In this document: piece by piece, positions 17,385 through 24,030 of the stretch
Layout of the letters: the number at the start of each line of letters is the position of its first letter
Numbering within the stretch: the first letter of the stretch is position 1
DNA from: UBA1189 sp045660385
GTDB taxonomy: Bacteria; Bacteroidota; Bacteroidia; Bacteroidales; Bacteroidaceae
Direction: 5' to 3'
Assembly (NCBI GenBank): GCA_045660385.1
Contig: JAZRDT010000152.1
Coordinates: forward strand, 1 to 44,333
Length of the DNA stretch: 44,333 bases
The notes under the pieces: model-generated
Databases searched by the model: none
What the model saw: only the letters and a program-made list of their open reading frames with translations
Told to the model about the DNA's origin: nothing
Program-made: the position numbers and the translations under genes

Positions 17385-18644
17385 ATGGCATTGCCCAAAA
17401 TACGCATCGATAGGGACCTGTGGGGCGAGATATATGACTCGCTCACGAGAAACAAGACGCGCACACTGCTGACGGCGTTTGGCGTGTTTTGGGGCATCTT
17501 CATGCTGGTACTGCTCATGGGTGGCGGCAAGGGGCTGGAGTCGATGTTGGCAGAGAACTTTGCGGGATTTGCCACCAACTCGGGATTCATAGGCTCATCG
17601 CGCACGAGCGAACCCTACAAGGGATTCCGCAAGGGAAGGTGGTGGAGCATGAACACCGACGATGTCGAACGCATCCGACGCGTGGTGCCGGAGATTGACA
17701 TCGTGACACCCCTCGTATCGCGATGGGGATGCACGGCCATGAACGACAATAAGCAGATGGGCGTGACGGTGAAGGGCATATACCCGGAATATGATGTGAT
17801 AGAGAACCCGGAGATAAACTATGGACGCTCGATTAATAAGGTGGATATCTATGAGAACCGCAAGGTGTGCATACTGGGTAGCCGTATCGTGGAGGAGCTC
17901 TACGTGGGCAAGGAGAACCCGTGCGGGGAGTTTATACAGGTAGATGGCGTGTTCTACAAGATAGTAGGCATCAGCGGCAAGGGCAGCGAGGGCATGTCGA
18001 TCAATGGTAATCCGGCGACAAGTGTCATCATCCCCTTCACCACACTGCAGAAGGCCTACAACAGGGGCAAGCGGATAGACCTGCTGTGCTTCACCGCTCG
18101 CAAGGGATATAACATTGCCGAGGTGCAGGACAAGGTGGAGCAGATACTGAAGCATGCACACGCCATCAGCCCCACCGACACGCAGGCGGTGATCAAGGTG
18201 AACGCCGAGGCCATCTTCGGACTCATCGATAGCCTCTTCATCGGGGTGAGCGTGCTGGTGTGGCTCATAGGACTGGGCACACTGATATCGGGAGCCATAG
18301 GTGTGAGCAACATCATGGTGGTGACGGTGAAGGAGCGCACCACAGAGATAGGCATACGCAGGGCCATAGGGGCCACGCCAACAGATATACTGACGCAGAT
18401 TATGAGCGAGAGCATCGTGCTCACCCTGGTGGCCGGACTGAGCGGTATCACCATGGCCGTGGTATGTCTGCAAGCGCTGGAGAATGCAGCTCAGCAGACG
18501 TCGTCCGACTCGACCTTCCAGATATCGTTCGGCATTGCTGTAGGGGCTACCCTACTGCTGGCTACGCTGGGTGTCATCGCCGGACTGGCACCTACATTCA
18601 AGGCCATGGCCATAAAACCTGTGGATGCGATGAGAGAGGAGTGA
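17385..18644 (+). CDS. ABC transporter permease (MacB/FtsX family), second of two
   Basis: A 419-residue paralogue of the preceding permease, with the same layout: an N-terminal helix (LLTAFGVFWGIFMLVLLMG, about 27-45), a periplasmic MacB core domain up to about residue 270, and an FtsX module with helices from IDSLFIGVSVLVWLIGLGTL and the coupling stretch RTTEIGIRRAIGATP. It ends with FKAMAIKPVDAMREE. The gap to the first permease is 41 bases. Two non-identical permeases with one ATPase point to a heteromeric exporter. The N-terminal cytoplasmic segment LWGEIYDSLTRNKTRTLL is of the kind found at the start of MacB permeases. Confidence 0.92.
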   Translation: MALPKIRIDRDLWGEIYDSLTRNKTRTLLTAFGVFWGIFMLVLLMGGGKGLESMLAENFAGFATNSGFIGSSRTSEPYKGFRKGRWWSMNTDDVERIRRVVPEIDIVTPLVSRWGCTAMNDNKQMGVTVKGIYPEYDVIENPEINYGRSINKVDIYENRKVCILGSRIVEELYVGKENPCGEFIQVDGVFYKIVGISGKGSEGMSINGNPATSVIIPFTTLQKAYNRGKRIDLLCFTARKGYNIAEVQDKVEQILKHAHAISPTDTQAVIKVNAEAIFGLIDSLFIGVSVLVWLIGLGTLISGAIGVSNIMVVTVKERTTEIGIRRAIGATPTDILTQIMSESIVLTLVAGLSGITMAVVCLQALENAAQQTSSDSTFQISFGIAVGATLLLATLGVIAGLAPTFKAMAIKPVDAMREE

Positions 18645-18670
18645 GTAGCTGAGGAATGATGAATGAGTAA

Positions 18671-18720
18671 CGGTTAATCACCTTAATTGACCTTAACCGA
18701 CCCTAATTGACCCTAAATAG
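18671..18720 (+). repeat. Decamer tandem repeat before the adaptor gene
   Basis: Four imperfect 10-base units follow one another: CCTTAATTGA, CCTTAACCGA, CCCTAATTGA, CCCTAAATAG. CGGTTAA (18671-18677) can pair with TTAACCG (18693-18699). A second array of the same unit precedes the TolC gene. Confidence 0.65.
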
Positions 18721-18739
18721 AAAACTAAAAAAACGAGAT

Positions 18740-19834
18740 ATGAAGAAATTGATTAAATGGGCTACAGTAGCCATCATTGCGGTGGTGTTTATAGGTACAT
18801 TCGTGTTCCTATATCAGAAGTCGCAACCTCAAGTGGCGAGGTACGAAACCAATCATGCCACTGTCATGGACCTGGAGAAGACAACCATCATCACGGGTAA
18901 GATAGAGCCGAGAGATGAGGTGAACATCAAACCGCAAATATCGGGTATCATCACCGAACTATATAAGGAGGCGGGCGAGATAGTGGAGAAGAATGAGGTG
19001 ATAGCCAAGGTGAAGGTGATACCCGACATGGGCAATCTGAGTTCGGCCGAGACAAGGGTGTATCTCGCTGGACTGACATTCAAGCAGGCTCAGACCGACC
19101 ACGAGCGCATGAAGCGACTCTACGAGGAGAAGGTGATAAGCACCGAGGAGTTTGAGAAGTCGGAGATGGCCTTCAAGCAGGCCGAAGCGGAGAAGAACAG
19201 CGCCGAGGATGCGCTGGGCATCGTGCGCGACGGCATATCGCTGAGCAACGCCAGCATGAGCACCACGCTCATACGCTCGACCATAGACGGACTCATACTG
19301 GACATACCGGTCAAGGTGGGCAACTCGGTCATCCTGAGTAACTCATTCAATGACGGTACTACCATAGCTACGGTGGCCGATATGGGGGACCTCATATTCA
19401 AAGGTATGATAGATGAGACGGAGGTGGGACGCATACATCAGGGTATGCCGGTAGACATCACCGTGGGTGCCATACCCGACCTGCACCTCACGGCCATACT
19501 GGAGTATATATCGCCTAAGGCGATAGAGGAGAACGGTGCCAACCAGTTTGAGGTGAAAGCGGCCATCACACTGCCCTCTGACGTGACCATACGCTCGGGC
19601 TATAGTGCCAATGCGGAGATTGTGCTCGACGGAGTGAAGGGAGCTGTGACGATACCGGAGTCGTCGCTCGAGTTCTCAGGCGACAGCGTATTTGTGTATC
19701 TGCTCACCGACAGCATCAAGCATACCTATGTGCGCCAACAGGTGACCACAGGCATCAGCGACGGCGTGAACATAGAGATCAAGAAGGGGGTAAAAGCCAA
19801 CGATAAGGTGAGAGGGATAGAGATTAAGGGATGA
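18740..19834 (+). CDS. Periplasmic adaptor subunit (HlyD/MacA-type membrane fusion protein)
   Basis: A 364-residue membrane fusion protein that should link the inner-membrane permeases to TolC. One N-terminal helix (WATVAIIAVVFIGTFVFLY, residues 7-25) anchors it. The lipoyl half-motifs flank a coiled-coil hairpin (roughly 105-165, rich in Ala, Glu and Lys), followed by a beta-barrel domain (FKGMIDETEVGRIHQGMPV) and a membrane-proximal domain. The ATG at 18740 is chosen because it gives MKKLIKW and the helix directly; an upstream TTG would lie within the decamer repeat. It follows the second permease by 95 bases, mostly repeat. MacA-like adaptors work with MacB-like permeases, which fits the operon. 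Confidence 0.93.
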   Translation: MKKLIKWATVAIIAVVFIGTFVFLYQKSQPQVARYETNHATVMDLEKTTIITGKIEPRDEVNIKPQISGIITELYKEAGEIVEKNEVIAKVKVIPDMGNLSSAETRVYLAGLTFKQAQTDHERMKRLYEEKVISTEEFEKSEMAFKQAEAEKNSAEDALGIVRDGISLSNASMSTTLIRSTIDGLILDIPVKVGNSVILSNSFNDGTTIATVADMGDLIFKGMIDETEVGRIHQGMPVDITVGAIPDLHLTAILEYISPKAIEENGANQFEVKAAITLPSDVTIRSGYSANAEIVLDGVKGAVTIPESSLEFSGDSVFVYLLTDSIKHTYVRQQVTTGISDGVNIEIKKGVKANDKVRGIEIKG

Positions 19835-19857
19835 TGGTTAAGGGTTATGGGAAAGGT

Positions 19858-19897
19858 GCCTTAATCGACCCTAATTGACCCTAATCGCCCCTAAAGA
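19858..19897 (+). repeat. Decamer tandem repeat before the TolC gene
   Basis: Four units: CCTTAATCGA, CCCTAATTGA, CCCTAATCGC, CCCTAAAGAG. The first unit can pair with GATTAAGG at the end of the adaptor gene. It is the same unit as at 18681-18720 and stands at the same distance (about 20 bases) from the next start codon. Confidence 0.65.
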
Positions 19898-19916
19898 GAC
19901 ACAAAGCAAAAGCAAC

Positions 19917-21227
19917 ATGAAACGCAAACATATCACCATAGCACTGATGCTGGTAGCCTATAGCGCCACGGCACAGCAGGAATGGACACTGAGCCAGTGC
20001 ATAGACCATGCCATTGAGCACAACATCACCATAAAGCGGCAGGAGGCGAATGTAAAGTCGCAGGAAATATCGCTCAACTCGGCCAAGAACACCCGATTGC
20101 CGGGAGTGAGTGCGTCGGCGGGGCAGAACTTCAATTTTGGTCGCGGACTGAACATCGACAACATGTATATCAACAGCAACACCCAAAACACGGGGTTCAA
20201 CGTGGGGGCCGACCTGCCTATCTACATGGGCGGACAGATAAGCAACAACGTCAAGGCACGCAAATTGGATCTACTGGCTGCAATGACCGACCTGCAGTAT
20301 GCTAAGGAGAGCATCAGCATGCAGGTGGCATCGGCCTACCTTGAAGTATTGTTCCAAAAGGAACTGCTTGAGGTAGCGAATCGGCAGGCTCAGTTGAGCA
20401 AGGAACAGGAGAGGCGCATCAATGCGCTCTTTGTGAATGGGAAATGTGCTGAGACCGAACTGGCGGAGATCAGGGCTACGGTGGCAAGCGATGAGCTGTC
20501 GCTGACACAGCAGCAAAACAGCTACACATTGGCATTGCTCACCTTGACACAGCTGCTGGAACTGCCTACACCCGACGGATTCGATATTGCCAGTCCCGAG
20601 GTGGTGAACCCCGAACATGCCGTGCTTGCCGACCCCGAGCAGGTGTATGCCGAAGCGGTGATGATAAAGCCGCAGATTGAAGCCGAGAATATCAGGCTGC
20701 AAAGTGCCGAACGCAACATACGCATTGCACAGAGTGGATACTATCCTAAGTTGAGCCTTGGCACAGGCATTGGTACCAGCTATTACAAGACGTCGGACCG
20801 CGCGGCTGCATCGTTTGGAGAGCAGATGCGCGACAACCTCAACAAGAGTATCTCTCTGTCGCTTTCAGTGCCCATCTTCAATCGCTTCTCAACGCGCAAT
20901 CAGGTAAGTTCGGCCCGACTGCAATATCACAATCAGCAGTTGCAGCTCGATGAGACACACAAGGCTTTGTATAAGGAGATTCAGCAGGCCTACTACAATG
21001 CATTGGCCGCGCAGAAGCAGTGCATCAGCAGTCAGCAGGCCGAAACGGCCAGCAGTATGGCCTTTGCCTTGATGGAGAAGAAGTATGCTGCAGGGAAAGC
21101 AACGGCCACGGAGTATCAGGAGTCGAAAACAGCTCTGTACAGGGCCACTACCAACCGCCTGCAGGCGCAATACACCTTCCTTTTCAGACAGAAGATACTG
21201 AATTTCTATCGGGGCGGAGAGCTTTGA
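19917..21227 (+). CDS. TolC-family outer membrane efflux protein
   Basis: A 436-residue outer membrane factor, the exit duct of the exporter. The ATG at 19917 gives a clean signal peptide MKRKHITIALMLVAYSATAQ; starts further upstream fall inside the repeat. Two homologous halves of long alpha-helical, Gln/Ala-rich sequence are visible, each starting with a conserved pattern: WTLSQCIDHAIEHNITIKRQ near the mature N-terminus, then PQIEAENIRLQSAERNIRIAQSGYYPKLSLG at the start of the second repeat. The end MFLYRQKILNFYRG-like stretch (FLFRQKILNFYRGGEL) is normal for the family. It is the last gene of the ABC operon. Its specificity follows from the adaptor and permeases. Confidence 0.93.
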   Translation: MKRKHITIALMLVAYSATAQQEWTLSQCIDHAIEHNITIKRQEANVKSQEISLNSAKNTRLPGVSASAGQNFNFGRGLNIDNMYINSNTQNTGFNVGADLPIYMGGQISNNVKARKLDLLAAMTDLQYAKESISMQVASAYLEVLFQKELLEVANRQAQLSKEQERRINALFVNGKCAETELAEIRATVASDELSLTQQQNSYTLALLTLTQLLELPTPDGFDIASPEVVNPEHAVLADPEQVYAEAVMIKPQIEAENIRLQSAERNIRIAQSGYYPKLSLGTGIGTSYYKTSDRAAASFGEQMRDNLNKSISLSLSVPIFNRFSTRNQVSSARLQYHNQQLQLDETHKALYKEIQQAYYNALAAQKQCISSQQAETASSMAFALMEKKYAAGKATATEYQESKTALYRATTNRLQAQYTFLFRQKILNFYRGGEL

Positions 21228-21231
21228 GTGG

Positions 21232-21359
21232 GCCTCGCTCAGTAATGAAAAAGTAACTATTTCATTACATGCGCTCGTTGAAATTTAACTTTGTTGAATT
21301 TCTGCCTCGCTCAGCAATGAAAAAGTAAACTATTTCATTACATTCGCTCGTTGAAATTT
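21232..21359 (+). repeat. Two direct copies of a 55-base hairpin repeat
   Basis: Copy 1 (21232-21286) and copy 2 (21304-21359) share GCCTCGCTCAG, the inverted repeat TAATGAAA/TTTCATTA (one mismatch in copy 2) and the end CGCTCGTTGAAATTT. The second copy runs into the promoter of the next gene. They lie just after the TolC stop codon and may also act as an RNA 3'-end hairpin. Confidence 0.75.
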
Positions 21360-21388
21360 GTTTTTTCGTTTGCCTTGCACTAATTTCG
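21357..21388 (+). promoter_or_regulatory. Promoter for the Ig-like lipoprotein gene
   Basis: TTTG (21357-21360), 20 bases, then TAATTTCG (21381-21388), one mismatch to TAnnTTTG. The spacer TTTTTTCG...TTGCAC is nearly the same as in the rpsO promoter at 23485. Confidence 0.65.
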
Positions 21389-21407
21389 CGGGTCACTATT
21401 AATAACA

Positions 21408-23345
21408 ATGAAGAAAGAAAGCATCAAACATATTGCTGTGTGGGCCGTTGCGGCTCTGCTTGTAGCTGCATGCGCCTCGATTGGTTCACCCGATGGAGGT
21501 CCCTACGATGAGACCCCTCCTGTGTTTCTGGGCAGTGAGCCCGAGCCCTTTGCGCTGGGCGTGAAGGACAAGCGCGTGACGCTTGATTTTGACGAATTCA
21601 TCAAGATTGAGAAGGCGGCCGAGAAGGTGGTGATATCGCCCCCACAGATGACGCAGCCAATCATCAAGGTGAACGGCAAGAAGATTGTGGTGCAGTTGGA
21701 GGATAGCCTCAAGGAGAACACGACCTATAGCATCGACTTCAACGATGCCATCGTGGACAACAACGAGGGTAACCCGTTGGGTAACTTTGCTCTATCGTTC
21801 GCTACAGGTGAGCATATCGACACGCTGGCCGTGTCGGGTGCTGTGCTCAATGCCTCGAACCTGGAACCCATCAAGGGTATCCTGGTGGGATTGCATAGCA
21901 ACCTGGCCGACAGTGCCTTCAACAAGCAGGCTTTCGAGCGTGTGTCGCGCACCGATGCCGATGGACGCTTTACCATCCGTGGCATTGCACCGGGCAGCTA
22001 CCGTGCCTATGCTTTGCAGGATGCAAACCAGAACTATATGTTCGACCAGAAGAGCGAGATGGTAGCCTGGCTCGACTCGCTGGTGGTGCCCTCAACGGAG
22101 GTGCGCATGCATCAGGATACGACGTGGGTAGACTCGCTCACCATCGACACCATACGTACTGTGCCCCGTGTGCACTACTTGCCCGAGGATCTTGTGTTGC
22201 TGGCCTTTGCCGAAACACCTACGATGCGCTATCTCGTAAAGGCTGAGCGTCCTACGTTGCAGAGGTTCTCCATATACTTCTCGGTAGGTACCGACAGCTT
22301 GCCTTTGTTGCAGCCGCTCAACTTTACCGGTGAGGATGCGTACATCGTTGATAGTAGCGTAGACTACGATAGCATCACCTATTGGATGAAGGATACGCTA
22401 GCCTACTATCAGGATACATTGTCGTTTGCCCTTACTTATGAGTATACCGACACGCTGGGACAGTTGGTTCCGCGTACCGACACGCTGAACCTCGTGCCTA
22501 AAAAGACACGCTCGAAGATACTGAAGGAGGAGGAGAAGAAGCGTCAGGACGAGGCCAAGGAGCGCGAAAAACGCATGAAGCGTGGCGATACCATTCCCGA
22601 ACCCAAGAAGAAGATGGAGTTTTTGAGTATAAAGATAAACAGCGGAACCAGCATGGACCTCACAAGTAATGTGCTCATCGACTTCAGCGAGCCCATCGTG
22701 CAATTCAACGATACGGCTATCCACCTCTATAAAAAACGCGATACGTTGTGGGTGGACGAGGCGCACCTCTTCCGTCAGCGCAAGCATTCGCTGATGGGGT
22801 ATGAACTCTTGGGTGAGTGGAAGCCCGAGATGGAGTATAAGCTGGTGATTGACTCGGCCGCCTTTACGGGACTCTATGGGTTGCACACAAAGAAACAGGA
22901 GGTGACATTCAAGTTTAAGTCGCTGGACCAGTACAGTACGCTCTTCCTCACCATCACCGATGCGCAGCCTACCTATATGGTGCAGTTGCTCAATGGCGAC
23001 AAGATGGAGCGCCAGATGCGGGTGGAAAAGGGGCAGGCCGACTTCTACTTCCTCAAGCCCGGCACCTACCACATACGCCTCTTCAATGACCGCAATGCCA
23101 ATGGCGTGTGGGACACGGGACTCTACGAATCGAAGGAGCAACCCGAGGAGGTGTACTACTTCCCTGGCTCGATAAAGACCCGCGAAAACTGGGACTATAC
23201 ACAGGAGTGGAACCCAACGAGCCTGCCTGTCGACCAGCAGAAGCCGAACGACATAAAGAAGCAGAAATCGGATACGAAGGAGCGCAAGTCGAAGAATGCT
23301 GAGCGAGAAGCGAAGAAAAAGCAGCAACAGCAGCAGGGAAGTTGA
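21408..23345 (+). CDS. Lipoprotein with SbsA-like Ig-fold (Big_5) N-terminal domain
   Basis: A 645-residue lipoprotein of a group widespread in Bacteroidota and usually annotated as Ig-like domain protein; its role is unknown. The lipobox is LLVAAC with Cys22. PDGGPYDETPPVFLGSEP opens the Ig-like Big_5 domain (about 30-135). A carboxypeptidase-regulatory-like fold follows (SGAVLNASNLEPIKGILVGL to AYALQDANQNYMFD). A strongly charged Lys/Glu stretch (about 365-402) interrupts the protein, and the last 30 residues are Lys-rich and end in a Gln run. The YHIRLFNDRNANGVWDTGLY stretch near the end resembles the DxNxNGxxD pattern seen in such proteins. It is probably anchored in the outer membrane. 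It has its own promoter and no obvious functional partner. Confidence 0.82.
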   Translation: MKKESIKHIAVWAVAALLVAACASIGSPDGGPYDETPPVFLGSEPEPFALGVKDKRVTLDFDEFIKIEKAAEKVVISPPQMTQPIIKVNGKKIVVQLEDSLKENTTYSIDFNDAIVDNNEGNPLGNFALSFATGEHIDTLAVSGAVLNASNLEPIKGILVGLHSNLADSAFNKQAFERVSRTDADGRFTIRGIAPGSYRAYALQDANQNYMFDQKSEMVAWLDSLVVPSTEVRMHQDTTWVDSLTIDTIRTVPRVHYLPEDLVLLAFAETPTMRYLVKAERPTLQRFSIYFSVGTDSLPLLQPLNFTGEDAYIVDSSVDYDSITYWMKDTLAYYQDTLSFALTYEYTDTLGQLVPRTDTLNLVPKKTRSKILKEEEKKRQDEAKEREKRMKRGDTIPEPKKKMEFLSIKINSGTSMDLTSNVLIDFSEPIVQFNDTAIHLYKKRDTLWVDEAHLFRQRKHSLMGYELLGEWKPEMEYKLVIDSAAFTGLYGLHTKKQEVTFKFKSLDQYSTLFLTITDAQPTYMVQLLNGDKMERQMRVEKGQADFYFLKPGTYHIRLFNDRNANGVWDTGLYESKEQPEEVYYFPGSIKTRENWDYTQEWNPTSLPVDQQKPNDIKKQKSDTKERKSKNAEREAKKKQQQQQGS

Positions 23346-23357
23346 GGATAGATCCTA

Positions 23358-23380
23358 GTCAACGGTCAACAGTCAACTGG
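23358..23380 (+). repeat. Heptanucleotide repeat GTCAACN
   Basis: GTCAAC is repeated three times at a 7-base period (23358, 23365, 23372) in the spacer after the lipoprotein gene. The reverse complement unit GTTGACN is the same as the unit that encodes the ThiE-ThiD linker at 28674-28704. Confidence 0.6.
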
Positions 23381-23484
23381 TGTCTTCGGATAACAGAAAT
23401 ATAGCTTTTTTATCATGCCGTTCTCGTTTACCGTTAAGTATTCACCTTTAAATCGTGCTGAATTTCAGAAAAATCACAAATAAA

Positions 23485-23516
23485 TTTGTTTTTTCGCTCG
23501 GTTTGCACTAATTTTG
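23485..23516 (+). promoter_or_regulatory. rpsO promoter
   Basis: TTTG (23485-23488), a 20-base spacer and TAATTTTG (23509-23516) fit the Bacteroidota consensus exactly. The leader to the ATG is about 36 bases. Confidence 0.75.
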
Positions 23517-23558
23517 CAGCCGCAAATGCGAAATGTATCAATTTAATTATTAAAAACT

Positions 23559-23828
23559 ATGTATTTAAACGCTGAAAAAAAGCAAGAAATCTTTGGACAA
23601 TACGGAAAGTCTAACACTGACACCGGCTCACCCGAAGCTCAGGTAGCATTGTTTTCATACCGTATTTCCCACTTGACGGAGCACTTGAAAAAGAACCGTA
23701 AAGATTATAGCACTGCAAGAGCATTGACCAAATTGGTAGGTAAGCGTCGCGCTCTCCTCAACTACTTGAAGGATCGTGATATCGAGCGTTACCGTGCTAT
23801 CGTTAAGGCTCTCGGATTGCGTAAGTAA
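23559..23828 (+). CDS. rpsO: 30S ribosomal protein S15
   Basis: An 89-residue ribosomal protein that binds 16S rRNA in the central domain and helps assemble the platform of the small subunit. The length is exactly that of the family. The sequence shows the conserved YGKSNTDTGSPEAQVALFSYRI, HLKKNRKDYSTARAL and LVGKRRALLNYL stretches, followed by RYRAIVKALGLRK at the C-terminus. It stands alone between its own promoter and a strong terminator, as rpsO often does. In Escherichia coli S15 represses its own translation through the leader; no such pseudoknot was identified here, and the leader is short. Confidence 0.98.
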   Translation: MYLNAEKKQEIFGQYGKSNTDTGSPEAQVALFSYRISHLTEHLKKNRKDYSTARALTKLVGKRRALLNYLKDRDIERYRAIVKALGLRK

Positions 23829-23843
23829 TCCTGCTGTATTAGC

Positions 23844-23887
23844 AAAGAAAAAAGAAGGCTTGTCGGAAGATGAGCCTTCTTTTTTCT
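23844..23887 (+). terminator. rpsO terminator
   Basis: AAGAAGGCT (23852-23860) pairs with AGCCTTCTT (23873-23881), and A- and T-runs on both sides extend the stem. The T-run makes it a strong terminator on the plus strand; the flanking A-run would allow it to act on the other strand as well. Confidence 0.9.
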
Positions 23888-23903
23888 TGTGATTGTAGTG
23901 GTG

Positions 23904-23980
23904 AATATTCAAGCAGGCATGATGCTATTTCGTTCGCTTTGAAAAATATTCAAGTAAGCTTGATGCTATTTCGCTCGCTT
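23904..23980 (+). repeat. Two direct copies of a 37-base hairpin repeat
   Basis: AATATTCAAG, then CAGGCA or TAAGCT, then TGATGCTATTTCG(T/C)TCGCTT occurs at 23904-23940 and 23945-23980. In the second copy TCAAG-TAAG-CTTGA forms a hairpin. The second copy reaches into the promoter region of the following methyltransferase gene. Confidence 0.7.
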
Positions 23981-23985
23981 ATTCG

Positions 23986-23993
23986 TATCTTTG
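23986..23993 (+). promoter_or_regulatory. -7 box before the THUMP methyltransferase gene
   Basis: TATCTTTG matches TAnnTTTG. The nearest TTG is 23 bases upstream, inside the hairpin repeat. The start codon at 24031 follows after about 37 bases. Confidence 0.5.
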
Positions 23994-24030
23994 TAAGCTA
24001 AAACGCATATAACATAAATACATAACGACA

